Origin: Nocardia miyunensis NBRC 108239
GTDB lineage: Bacteria > Actinomycetota > Actinomycetes > Mycobacteriales > Mycobacteriaceae
Length of the DNA: 53,142 bases
Direction: 5' to 3'
Assembly (NCBI RefSeq): GCF_001613065.1
Contig: NZ_BDBQ01000106.1
Location: 1-53,142, forward strand
Shown here: positions 1 to 7,298 of the stretch, in pieces
Numbering within the stretch: the stretch's first letter is position 1
Layout of the letters: each line of letters begins with the position of its first letter
The notes under the pieces: model-generated
Database searches by the model: none
Seen by the model: only the letters and a program-made list of their open reading frames with translations
What the model was told of the DNA's origin: nothing
Translations under genes and position numbers: made by a program

Positions 1-1
1 G

Positions 2-775
2 CCGGAGACTCGCACGGCCGTCGTGACGGGCGGGGCATCGGGAATCGGCGCGGCCACGGTGCGGGCATTGGCCGCCCTCGGGTATCGGGTCGTCGTGGCC
101 GATATCGATGACGCCGCCGCCGCTGCGCTGGCGGACGAACTCGGCGACGCGGTCACCTCCGCGCGGATGGACGTGACCGACGAGGACTCGGTCGCGGAGG
201 TGTTCGCCGCGGCGGCGGGCGCGCACGCGGTCGTGCACTGCGCGGGCGTCTCGGTACCCGGTCCGATCACCGAACTCGAGCTGTCCGGCTGGCGCACGAC
301 CATCGATGTCTGTCTGACCGGCACCTTCCTGGTGGTCAAACATGCCGGACGGCATCTCGCCGACCGCGGCAGCATCGTGTGTATCGCCTCGCTCAACGGC
401 CGCCAACCCGGTACCGGCATGGCGGCCTACTGCGCCGCGAAGGCCGGTGTGCTGATGTTGATCGAGGTCGCCGCCCTCGAACTGGCCGAGCGTGGAATCC
501 GCGTCAACGCCATCTCCCCGGGCCTGGTCGACACCCCACTGGTGGCCGGAATCGCGCTGGTCCCGGGCCTGCGCGAGGAATACCTGGAGAACACTCCGCT
601 CGGCCGCAGCGGCCGTCCCGAGGAGATCGCGGATGCGGCGGTGTTCCTCACATCGGATCAGACCCGGTGGATGACCGGCGCGACGATCGATCTCAACGGC
701 GGCGCACACCTGCGGCGCTACCCGGATGTCCTGGGACGTGTCCGGGCGCTGGCGGAGGACTCCTCCGACACGTGA
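2..775 (+). CDS. SDR family NAD(P)-dependent oxidoreductase, 5' end outside window
   Basis: A classical short-chain dehydrogenase/reductase that would oxidise a hydroxyl or reduce a carbonyl with NAD(P)(H); the substrate cannot be read from the sequence. The frame is open to the left edge and encodes PETRTAVVTGGASGIG, which is the usual N-terminal beta strand plus the TGxxxGxG cofactor loop. The GTG at 23 lies inside that strand, so the true start is upstream of the window. An Asp near the end of beta-2 (VVADID) favours NAD. The catalytic Ser is in CIASLNG, and Tyr/Lys in the YCAAK motif. The C-terminus has the SPGLVDTPL and GATIDLNGG blocks typical of the family. It converges on the acyl-CoA dehydrogenase at 878-2038 with about 100 bases between them. 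Confidence 0.9.
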   Translation, partial: PETRTAVVTGGASGIGAATVRALAALGYRVVVADIDDAAAAALADELGDAVTSARMDVTDEDSVAEVFAAAAGAHAVVHCAGVSVPGPITELELSGWRTTIDVCLTGTFLVVKHAGRHLADRGSIVCIASLNGRQPGTGMAAYCAAKAGVLMLIEVAALELAERGIRVNAISPGLVDTPLVAGIALVPGLREEYLENTPLGRSGRPEEIADAAVFLTSDQTRWMTGATIDLNGGAHLRRYPDVLGRVRALAEDSSDT

Positions 776-877
776 TCTGTTGTGCAGCAGCGGTATACGA
801 GCGCCGTCCAGGTCGTACACAGCGGTGGGTTCCCGGGGCCGATCGTCGGCTACCGGGACGGATGTTCGCCGGATCGG

Positions 878-2038
878 TCAGGATTGGGCGAGGGTGCGGG
901 CGATGACGAGGCGCTGGATCTGGTTGGTGCCCTCGAAGATCTGGGTGATCTTGGCTTCGCGCATGTAGCGTTCGACGCGGAAGTCGCGGGTGTAGCCGTA
1001 GCCGCCGAGCACTTGGACCGCGTCGGTGGTGACCTTCATGGCGGCGTCGGTGGCGACGAGTTTGGCGACGGATGCGTTGCGGGAGTACGGAAGTCCGGCG
1101 TCGCGGCGGCGGGCCGCGTCGAGGTAGGTGGCGCGGGCGGAGTCGACGGCGGCGGCCATGTCGGCGAGCAGGAAGCCCAGACCCTGGTGGTCGATGATCT
1201 TGCGGCCGAACGCCGTTCGCTCCTTGGCGTAGGCCACGGCCTCGTCGAGCGCGGCCTGGGCCAGGCCGACGGCTACCGCGGCGATGCCGAGACGCCCGGA
1301 ATCCAGTGCACTGAAAGCGATCTGGAGGCCCTGGCCCTCGTCGCCGATGCGTCGCGCGGAGTCGATGATCGCGTCGTCGTAGTGGGCGGTGGTGGTGGGG
1401 ATCGCGGACAGGCCCATCTTCTCCTCGGGCTTGCCGAAAATCAGTCCCGGGGTGTGCTTGTCGACCAGGAAGCACGAGATGCCGCGTGAGCCTTCGCCGG
1501 TGCGGGCGAACAGGGTGTAGAAGTCGGCGACGCCGCCGTGGGTGATCCACGCCTTGGTGCCGGAGATCCGATAGCCGTCCGGGGTGGGGGTGGCCCTGCA
1601 GGCCAGTGCCGCGGCATCGGAACCCGCCTGTGGTTCGGACAGGCTGTAGGCCCCGATCGTGCTGCCGCCCAGCATATTCGGGAGCCAGCGCTGTTTCTGG
1701 TCGTCGGTGCCGAACGCCATCAGGGGATGGCAGGAGAGGCTGTGCACGCTGACCGCCACCGCGACGGCCGCCCACCGGGCCGCGATCTCCTCGAGCACCT
1801 GCAGATACACCTCGTACGGCTGATCGCCGCCACCCCATTCGGACGGATACGGCAGGCTCAGCAGACCGGCCTCACCGAGCGTTGCGAAGACCCCGTCGGG
1901 ATAGGTCTCGGCCTTCTCGTGCGCGTCGACGATCGGTGCGAGCACCTTGTCGGCGATATCGCGGGTCAGCTGGATCAGATCATGCGCCTCGGCGGTGGGC
2001 AGCAGACGATCGACGGCCACGGACAACTCCCTTGCCAC
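878..2038 (-). CDS. acyl-CoA dehydrogenase
   Basis: FAD-dependent acyl-CoA dehydrogenase (386 aa, normal length) that would introduce the alpha-beta double bond into an acyl-CoA and pass electrons to ETF. The N-terminal helical domain (about 1-120), the beta domain with the FAD/substrate motif YSLSEPQAGSD (131-141), and the C-terminal helical domain are all present. The C-terminus carries LGGYGYTRDF (about 344-353) and IFEGTNQIQR, whose Glu369 sits at the usual catalytic-base position. The gene is divergent from a TetR regulator at 2153, and an array of CAGTACTG palindromes lies in the shared promoter, so it is very likely the regulator's target. Chain-length specificity cannot be told from the sequence; it is not part of the leucine locus further on. 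Confidence 0.93.
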   Translation of the reverse strand: MARELSVAVDRLLPTAEAHDLIQLTRDIADKVLAPIVDAHEKAETYPDGVFATLGEAGLLSLPYPSEWGGGDQPYEVYLQVLEEIAARWAAVAVAVSVHSLSCHPLMAFGTDDQKQRWLPNMLGGSTIGAYSLSEPQAGSDAAALACRATPTPDGYRISGTKAWITHGGVADFYTLFARTGEGSRGISCFLVDKHTPGLIFGKPEEKMGLSAIPTTTAHYDDAIIDSARRIGDEGQGLQIAFSALDSGRLGIAAVAVGLAQAALDEAVAYAKERTAFGRKIIDHQGLGFLLADMAAAVDSARATYLDAARRRDAGLPYSRNASVAKLVATDAAMKVTTDAVQVLGGYGYTRDFRVERYMREAKITQIFEGTNQIQRLVIARTLAQS

Positions 2039-2061
2039 TCGAACGAAATGGGTACGTGTAT

Positions 2062-2127
2062 CAGTACCGAGTTACGAGCCACAGTACTGTCAGACCGCAC
2101 AGTACTGCAAGCAGTACTTCAGTACTG
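2062..2127. promoter_or_regulatory. array of CAGTACTG palindromes between acyl-CoA dehydrogenase and TetR
   Basis: The divergent intergenic region holds perfect CAGTACTG palindromes at 2082-2089, 2100-2107 and 2120-2127, a one-mismatch copy CAGTACTT at 2112-2119, and a half-like CAGTAC at 2062-2067. Repeats of a self-complementary octamer between a TetR gene and its divergent neighbour are most simply read as operators controlling both genes. Start-to-start spacings are 18, 12 and 8 bases, so the sites cannot all lie on one helical face. The binding protein is an inference. Confidence 0.7.
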
Positions 2128-2152
2128 CTCCGGATATGGCATCATCGCGAAT

Positions 2153-2728
2153 ATGACTCCGACCGAGTTCGCCACGCAGCGGCGCACAGAACTGTTCGAC
2201 GCCCTGGTCGACCTGTTCCTGGCCGAGGGGTTCGCGCACCTGACCCTCGGGGATATCGCCGCGCGGCTGCGCTGCTCGAAGTCCACGCTCTACACCCTCG
2301 CCGGCAGTAAGGAACAGCTGGTCCGCGCCGCGACCGTACACTTCTTCCGTCGCGCCACCGAGGAGGTCGAGGCCCGGGTCCGGCCGATCACCGGCGCGCG
2401 CCAGCGGATCGTCGCGTACCTGTCCGCGGTGGGCGCGGAACTGTCCACGGCCTCGGATCGCTTCATGACCGATCTGGACGCCTTCCCGCCCGCCCGCGAG
2501 ATCTACGAACGCAATACCCGCATCGCCGCCGACCGCGTGCGCGAGTTGATCGACGAGGGCGTCACCGCGGGCGAATTCCGCGGTGTCCACGCGGCATTCG
2601 CCGCGGACCTCACCGCCACCATGATGGTCCGGATCCAGCAGGGCGGCGTGCGAGACCGCACCGGACTCGATCACGCCGACGCGTACCGGGAACTCGCCAC
2701 ATTGCTGACCGCGGGAATCAGCGCTTGA
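2153..2728 (+). CDS. TetR family transcriptional regulator
   Basis: One-component repressor of 191 aa. The N-terminal helix-turn-helix is clear: LFDALVDLFLAEGF, then LTLGDIAARLRCSKSTLYTLAGSKEQL (about residues 14-60), with the TetR signature of a Tyr in the recognition helix followed by a Lys-Glu pair. The C-terminal ligand and dimer domain is unassigned. I chose the ATG at 2153 because the longer open frame upstream runs through the opposite gene and the operator array, while this start gives the normal TetR N-terminus. It is divergent from the acyl-CoA dehydrogenase and probably represses it and itself through the CAGTACTG sites. A fatty-acyl-CoA or similar ligand would fit, but nothing in the sequence shows it. 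Confidence 0.9.
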   Translation: MTPTEFATQRRTELFDALVDLFLAEGFAHLTLGDIAARLRCSKSTLYTLAGSKEQLVRAATVHFFRRATEEVEARVRPITGARQRIVAYLSAVGAELSTASDRFMTDLDAFPPAREIYERNTRIAADRVRELIDEGVTAGEFRGVHAAFAADLTATMMVRIQQGGVRDRTGLDHADAYRELATLLTAGISA

Positions 2729-2849
2729 ATGTGACTGCGGCACAACGCTGGTCGAAGCCGGGATGCCGACGGGGCGAAATGTGGCGCCATAGACGGATCA
2801 CCCGACGTTCACGTGCGTCTCAGCGTCTCCACAGCGGAGGCACGGCAGG

Positions 2850-3722
2850 GTGCGCGTCATGGATTACGCATCGGGTAGTTCCGGACACGGCGGTGCGGGG
2901 GAGCGGGAGGCCCCCGGCCGCGCCTCGTCGAGTGAATACAAGCTTCCGCAGATCACCGCGCTGTTCTGGGTGCTGAAGATCGCCGCGACCACATTGGGCG
3001 AGACCGGCGGCGACATGCTCTCGCAGACACTGCATCTGGGATACGTCGCCGCGTCGGTGGTGCTGTTCGCGATTTTCCTTGTGGCACTGCTGGTTCAGTT
3101 GCGGGTTCGGCGGTTTCACCCCGGGCTGTACTGGCTGGTGATCGCGGCGACCAGTACGGCGGGCACCACGATGGCCGATCTGCTGACCAGGGGACCCGGC
3201 TCGGGAACCGACACGGCGGGCGGGCTCGGCTACGCGGGCGGCGCGCTGGTGCTGATCGCCGGGCTCGCGCTGGTGTTCGCGGTGTGGAAGGCGACCGGCC
3301 TGAGCTACGACGTCACCAGGGTCACCACGTTCCGCGGCGAGCTGCTGTACTGGGCCGCGATCCTGCTGTCCAATACGCTGGGCACCACGACGGGGGATTA
3401 CCTCGCCGACGAGACCGGCCTCGGTTTCTGGCGTGCCGCGCTGGTGATCGCGCTGGTGATGGCGGTGATCCTGGCTGCGCACTACTTCACCCGCATCTCC
3501 GGAGTGGTGCTGTTCTGGATCGCGTTCATCCTGACCCGCCCGCTCGGCGCCACCGCGGGCAACTACCTGTCCAAACCGCGGAGCGAAGGCGGACTCGCAC
3601 TGGGCACCTACGCGGTGTCGGCGGTCCTGGCCGCAGTCCTGATCGGCGGTGTGGTCTACTCGTACGTCATCCTGCGTCGCGCCGGGCAACCGAGTGTCCG
3701 TGACCTGGTGAGTGCGGAGTGA
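2850..3722 (+). CDS. COG4705-type multipass membrane protein with four internal repeats
   Basis: Integral membrane protein of 290 aa resembling the uncharacterised COG4705 family. After a hydrophilic N-terminus (1-35) it has about eight membrane segments arranged as four two-helix units. Each unit carries a Thr/Gly-rich motif: TTLGETGGD (47-55), TSTAGTTMADLL (101-112), NTLGTTTGDYL (175-185) and PLGATAGNYL (231-240). This fourfold T-x-G-x-T-x-G-D/N pattern suggests internal duplication and a polar path lined by Thr, Asp and Asn. The GTG at 2850 has GGAGG nine bases upstream; an ATG at 2859 is the alternative start. It stands alone between the TetR gene and the convergent GntR gene. Function is unknown; transport of a small ion or metabolite is only a guess. 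Confidence 0.8.
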   Translation: MRVMDYASGSSGHGGAGEREAPGRASSSEYKLPQITALFWVLKIAATTLGETGGDMLSQTLHLGYVAASVVLFAIFLVALLVQLRVRRFHPGLYWLVIAATSTAGTTMADLLTRGPGSGTDTAGGLGYAGGALVLIAGLALVFAVWKATGLSYDVTRVTTFRGELLYWAAILLSNTLGTTTGDYLADETGLGFWRAALVIALVMAVILAAHYFTRISGVVLFWIAFILTRPLGATAGNYLSKPRSEGGLALGTYAVSAVLAAVLIGGVVYSYVILRRAGQPSVRDLVSAE

Positions 3723-3800
3723 TTCCGGCCCGGTCGTAGGTCTGCGCAATCCCGTGCTGTCCCAACCGAGTCGTCCGTCGTCATCGCGGCGGGGATTCGG

Positions 3801-4433
3801 TCACGCCCCGCGTGCTGCCGCCGCGGCGATGCGGATGTCACGTGTGCGGACCTGATGGGCGATCATCGCGGTGCGGGCGGTTTCGGCGTCGCCGTCCAGG
3901 ACCGCGTTCAGGATGTCGCGATGCTCCTTCTCGATCTGCGCCAGATTGTCCGGTGACTGGGAACGTTCGGTCTCGTAGACCCGCATCTGCGCATCGAGCC
4001 GATCCATGAGTTCCTCGATGGTCCGGTTGTGCGCCGCGGCGCGCAGCGCGTGGTGCCAGTCGCTGTGCAGGCGCAGGCTCGTCTCGGGATCGCTTGCGGC
4101 GACGGCGGTTTCGAACATACGCGTCAGGCGTGCCAGATCGATTTCCGAGCGGCGGGTCGCCGCGGAGAAGGCGACGGCCGATTCCAGCGCGATGCGCGCG
4201 TCGCAGATCTCGAGCAACTCCTCGCCGGTGCGTTCGCGGACCCGGTAGCCGCGCGGGGCCTGCACCACCAGTCCCTCGTATTCGAGGCGGTGCAGCGCCT
4301 CGCGCACCGGTGTCCTGGACACGCCGAGCTCCGCGCCGACCGTCGCCGGGATCAGCATCGTGCCCGGGGGATAGGTCTGCCCGGTGATGCGGTCGCGCAG
4401 TTGCTTGTACGGCGACGACGACTCGTTGCCCAT
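3801..4433 (-). CDS. GntR family regulator (FCD/FadR-type)
   Basis: A 210-aa regulator with an N-terminal winged helix (PYKQLRDRITGQTYPPGTML, then VGAELGVSRTPVREALHRLEYEGLV) and a C-terminal all-helical FCD domain. The FCD metal/effector pocket is suggested by DARIALESAVA, LHSDWHHALRAAAHN and EKEHRDILNAV. The ATG at 4433 follows GGGAG at good spacing and gives the normal FCD-regulator N-terminus; an upstream in-frame start at 4475 would add 14 poorly conserved residues. It is divergent from the ABC/monooxygenase/OsmC operon, with a TGTATACA palindrome between them, the type of site FCD regulators often bind. It probably controls that operon in response to an organic acid or sulfonate ligand; this is inference. 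Confidence 0.9.
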   Translation of the reverse strand: MGNESSSPYKQLRDRITGQTYPPGTMLIPATVGAELGVSRTPVREALHRLEYEGLVVQAPRGYRVRERTGEELLEICDARIALESAVAFSAATRRSEIDLARLTRMFETAVAASDPETSLRLHSDWHHALRAAAHNRTIEELMDRLDAQMRVYETERSQSPDNLAQIEKEHRDILNAVLDGDAETARTAMIAHQVRTRDIRIAAAAARGA

Positions 4434-4518
4434 CGGCCCCACTCCCTTTCGACTCCCTCTCCTGCTGCCTTCCAACGACTACCAGGGCGCGCCGCACCGT
4501 GCAAAGAGTTTGAATCCT

Positions 4519-4530
4519 GCTGTATACAAA
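4519..4530. promoter_or_regulatory. candidate GntR/FCD operator (TGTATACA)
   Basis: The sequence CTGTATACAAA contains the perfect palindrome TGTATACA at 4521-4528, with a GTATAC core typical of operators of FCD-type GntR regulators. It lies about 90 bases upstream of the GntR start and about 75 bases upstream of the first start codon of the divergent ABC operon, so one site could control both promoters. Confidence 0.6.
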
Positions 4531-4594
4531 TGGCGGCATCTGTGTCCGATGGTGACAGTGTCTTGCTCGCACACGTTGTTCTGCGAGGAGAGCC

Positions 4595-4639
4595 ATGTAC
4601 GTTCCCACCCGGTCGCCGAGGTCTCGGCACCGTGTCTGA
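4595..4639 (+). CDS. 14-codon upstream ORF overlapping the ABC permease start
   Basis: ATG at 4595 is preceded by GCGAGGAGAG, the best ribosome-binding sequence in this leader, and is followed by MYVPTRSPRSRHRV and a TGA at 4637-4639. The stop lies eight bases inside the permease gene, whose GTG start is at 4632, so ribosomes finishing the short ORF would be positioned to restart on the permease. The Arg/Ser/His-rich end is loosely reminiscent of actinobacterial leader peptides found before sulfur-uptake genes, but the usual RRHVDL core and terminal Cys are absent. It may be a leader peptide or only a coupling device. Confidence 0.4.
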   Translation: MYVPTRSPRSRHRV

Positions 4640-5468
4640 CACCCTGATCACCCCGGTCGCGCCGCCGCGGCGCAGCACCGCGCCCGCCCGCCGCCGGATA
4701 CCGTTCACCGCGCTGCTGCCCTGGACGGTCCCGGTGCTGCTGATCGTCGTCTGGCAGTGGACCGCCTCCACCGGGATCGTCTCGGCCGAGATTCTGCCGC
4801 CGCCGAGCAAGGTGCTCGATACCGCCGAAAACCTCTGGGGCACCGGCGAATTGCCGCGCTACCTGGGCGCCAGCGTTCGCCGGGTGGCGATCGGATTCGG
4901 CATCGGCGCCGCTGTGGGCCTGGTCCTGGGGTTCCTGGTGGGCCTGTCGCGAGTCGCCGAGGCGCTGATCGACCGCAGCGTGCAGATGCTGCGCGCGGTA
5001 CCGCATCTGGCGGTGGTGCCGCTGCTGATCGCCGCGTTCGGCATCGGTGAGTTGCCCAAGGTCGTACTGGTGGCCCTCGGCGTCGTGTTCCCGGTCTACC
5101 TGAACACGGTCTCCGGAATCCGTTCGGTCGACCCGAAACTCGTGCAACTCGGCCGTTCCTACGGGCTCGGGTACCCGGGTCTGCTGCGCGAGATCGTCAT
5201 CCCCGGAGCCATGCCGATGATTCTCACCGGCATCCGGTACGCCCTCGGCGTCGCCTGGCTGACCCTGGTCGTGGGCGAGACGATCGCCAGCAGCGACGGC
5301 ATCGGCTATCTCGCCCAGAACGGCCGCGACCTGCTGCGCAACGACCGCATCGTGCTGGCGATCGTGCTCTACGCACTGGCCGGACTGATCGCCGATCAGC
5401 TGGTCCGGCTGATCGAGTGGCGCGTGCTGCGCTGGAATATCAACTACCGCAAGGGAAATCGCCGATGA
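4632..5468 (+). CDS. ABC transporter permease, SsuC/TauC type
   Basis: Inner-membrane permease (278 aa from the GTG at 4632) of a nitrate/sulfonate/taurine-type ABC importer. Residues after about 20 form six membrane spans. The cytoplasmic loop that contacts the ATPase is recognisable as LVQLGRSYGLGYPGLLREIVIPGAMPMILTG, with the EAA-like pattern ending in G-x-x-x-x-x-x-x-x-P. The frame is open far upstream, but homology begins with the TALLPWTVPVLLIVVWQ segment, so the GTG is preferred although its own ribosome-binding site is weak; the overlapping short ORF at 4595 may supply coupling. The stop overlaps the ATPase start by four bases (ATGA at 5465). Substrate is probably an organosulfur compound, judged from the neighbouring monooxygenase. 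Confidence 0.88.
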   Translation: MSDTLITPVAPPRRSTAPARRRIPFTALLPWTVPVLLIVVWQWTASTGIVSAEILPPPSKVLDTAENLWGTGELPRYLGASVRRVAIGFGIGAAVGLVLGFLVGLSRVAEALIDRSVQMLRAVPHLAVVPLLIAAFGIGELPKVVLVALGVVFPVYLNTVSGIRSVDPKLVQLGRSYGLGYPGLLREIVIPGAMPMILTGIRYALGVAWLTLVVGETIASSDGIGYLAQNGRDLLRNDRIVLAIVLYALAGLIADQLVRLIEWRVLRWNINYRKGNRR

Positions 5469-6196
5469 GCCGGACGCGTGCCGGTGGCGGGCTGGAACTG
5501 TCCGGCGTCGGCCACCGCTATCGGGGTCAGCAGATCCTCGACGGGATCGACCTCACCATCGAACCCGGGGAGTTCGTGACGATCCTGGGACCCAGCGGAG
5601 TCGGGAAATCGACGCTGTTGCGGCTGCTGGCGGGCATCGAACAACCCACCGCGGGCCGGGTGCGCTCGACCGGCGGCGCGGAAGTGCTCTCGCGCATGAT
5701 GTTTCAGGAGGATCGGCTGCTGCCCTGGCGTTCGGTGCTCGACAACGTCCAGCTGGGTGTGCGAGGCCGACGCGACCGCGCCGTGGAACTGCTGCGCGCG
5801 GTGGGTCTGGCCGGGCGCGAGCGGGACTGGCCGCGGGAACTGTCCGGTGGCCAGCGCCAGCGCGTCGCCCTGGCCAGGGCCCTGCTGCACCGGCCCGACG
5901 TGCTGCTGCTCGACGAGCCCTTCGGCGCGTTGGACGCGATCACCCGCGTCACCATGCAGCGGCTGCTCGAACGACTGCTGGCCGAACATCCGCGCACGGT
6001 AGTGCTGGTCACCCACGACGTCGAGGAGGGCCTGCTGCTGTCCGACCGCGTGCTGCTGCTGACCGGCGCCGGCATCGTCCGCGATATCCGCATCGACCAG
6101 GCCCGCCCCCGCTCACCGGGCGATATCGAACTGGCCGCCCGCAAAGCCGATCTCCTCGACGCGCTGCTCGCCGCCGACCAGGCACTGCAGCCCTGA
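5465..6196 (+). CDS. ABC transporter ATP-binding protein, SsuB/TauB type
   Basis: ATPase subunit of the importer, 243 aa. All nucleotide-binding motifs are present: Walker A GPSGVGKST (42-50), Q-loop FQED (80-83), signature LSGGQ (126-130), Walker B VLLLDEP (146-152) with its catalytic Glu, D-loop and the switch His in VTHDVEE. The segment FQEDRLLPW is characteristic of the nitrate/sulfonate/taurine subfamily. The ATG at 5465 overlaps the permease stop, implying translational coupling, and the binding-protein gene follows after about 20 bases. Confidence 0.93.
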   Translation: MSRTRAGGGLELSGVGHRYRGQQILDGIDLTIEPGEFVTILGPSGVGKSTLLRLLAGIEQPTAGRVRSTGGAEVLSRMMFQEDRLLPWRSVLDNVQLGVRGRRDRAVELLRAVGLAGRERDWPRELSGGQRQRVALARALLHRPDVLLLDEPFGALDAITRVTMQRLLERLLAEHPRTVVLVTHDVEEGLLLSDRVLLLTGAGIVRDIRIDQARPRSPGDIELAARKADLLDALLAADQALQP

Positions 6197-6218
6197 CTCC
6201 ATGAACGGAAGGTTTCCC

Positions 6219-7283
6219 ATGTCATCACCCCCGCGCACGCTGAACAGACGCGGCTTCGTCGCCGCCGGGGCCGGGCTGCTGGGCCTGTCCGCCCTCGCGG
6301 CCGCCGGATGCGGCACGACCACATCGGACAGCGGACCGCTGACCAAGGTGCGTTACGCGTTGATCGGCGACGGCCGCGCCGAACCGGGCACCGTGCTGCG
6401 CAACAAGCTCAGCGGTGTCGACCCGAGCGCCGAACTCGGCGTGCCGATCGAGTGGCCCACCGGATTCCCGGCCTCACTGCCGGTGATGGAGGCGATCAAG
6501 GCGCACAGCGTCGACTTCTCCTTCGCGACCGCCACCGCCGTCATCTACGCCATCGGCGGCGGGGTGCCGATCGTCCCGCTGGTCGCGTATCCGCTGCCGG
6601 CCAACGAGGTCGACATCCTGGTTCCGCAGGGCTCGCCGATCCGGTCGGCCGCGGATCTGAAGGGCCGCCGCGTCGCCGACCAGCGCGGCACCACCGGAAC
6701 CTACAGCCTGATCAAATATCTGGACAGCGCCGGACTCACGATCTCCGACATCCAGTACGCGAATCTGACCGCGGCCGACGCCGAGGCCGCGTTCGCGCAG
6801 GGCAAGGTCGACGCCTGGATCACCTGGCAGCCCACCGCGGAATTGGCTCGCCGCAAACACAATGCGGCGACGCTGCCCGATGTGCGCACCTACGACTACG
6901 CCTTCTTCGTGGCGAGCGAGTCGTTCGCGAACAACCATCCGCAGCAGGCCGCGACACTGGTGCGGAACGTGCGCGACGCGCAACGCTGGATCGAGAGCGA
7001 TCCGCAGCGTGCGGTCGGCGCATTCACGCGTCTGGGCGGATTCGGCAACAGCGCGCTGGAGGCGCAGGTGTATCAGGACCTGATCGTGAGCCGACGGCTG
7101 TCGTACTCCGGTGCGGGCTCTTTCGGCACGGTCGGCCACGACGCGATCGCGGGCACCCAGGATCTCGCCGACAACTTCCATCGCCTCGGCGTCTACCCGG
7201 ACCGGGTCGATGTGACCAGCTGGCTGCAGAACTCGCGGTTCGACTCGATCAAGCGCGTCATCGACCAGGAACTCACGAAATAG
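6219..7283 (+). CDS. ABC transporter substrate-binding lipoprotein, SsuA/TauA type
   Basis: Extracytoplasmic binding protein of 354 aa. The N-terminus has a twin-arginine motif (NRRGFV, residues 9-14), a hydrophobic stretch, and a lipobox ending in AAGC with the lipidated Cys at about 31, so it should be exported folded through Tat and anchored to the membrane. The body has the two-lobed NMT1/SsuA fold, including FPASLPVMEAIKAHSVDFSF and LKGRRVADQRGTTGTYSLIKYL. The ATG at 6219 has GGAAGG six bases upstream and is preferred to the ATG at 6201. It forms one transcription unit with the permease, ATPase, flavin monooxygenase and OsmC genes. The ligand is probably an alkyl or aryl sulfonate or sulfonate-like compound. 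Confidence 0.9.
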   Translation: MSSPPRTLNRRGFVAAGAGLLGLSALAAAGCGTTTSDSGPLTKVRYALIGDGRAEPGTVLRNKLSGVDPSAELGVPIEWPTGFPASLPVMEAIKAHSVDFSFATATAVIYAIGGGVPIVPLVAYPLPANEVDILVPQGSPIRSAADLKGRRVADQRGTTGTYSLIKYLDSAGLTISDIQYANLTAADAEAAFAQGKVDAWITWQPTAELARRKHNAATLPDVRTYDYAFFVASESFANNHPQQAATLVRNVRDAQRWIESDPQRAVGAFTRLGGFGNSALEAQVYQDLIVSRRLSYSGAGSFGTVGHDAIAGTQDLADNFHRLGVYPDRVDVTSWLQNSRFDSIKRVIDQELTK

Positions 7284-7298
7284 ATTGCGACCGTAACC

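Noticed and set aside
1538..2152. Upstream extension of the TetR gene
   Set aside because: The open frame crosses the opposite acyl-CoA dehydrogenase and the operator array; the ATG at 2153 gives a normal TetR N-terminus.
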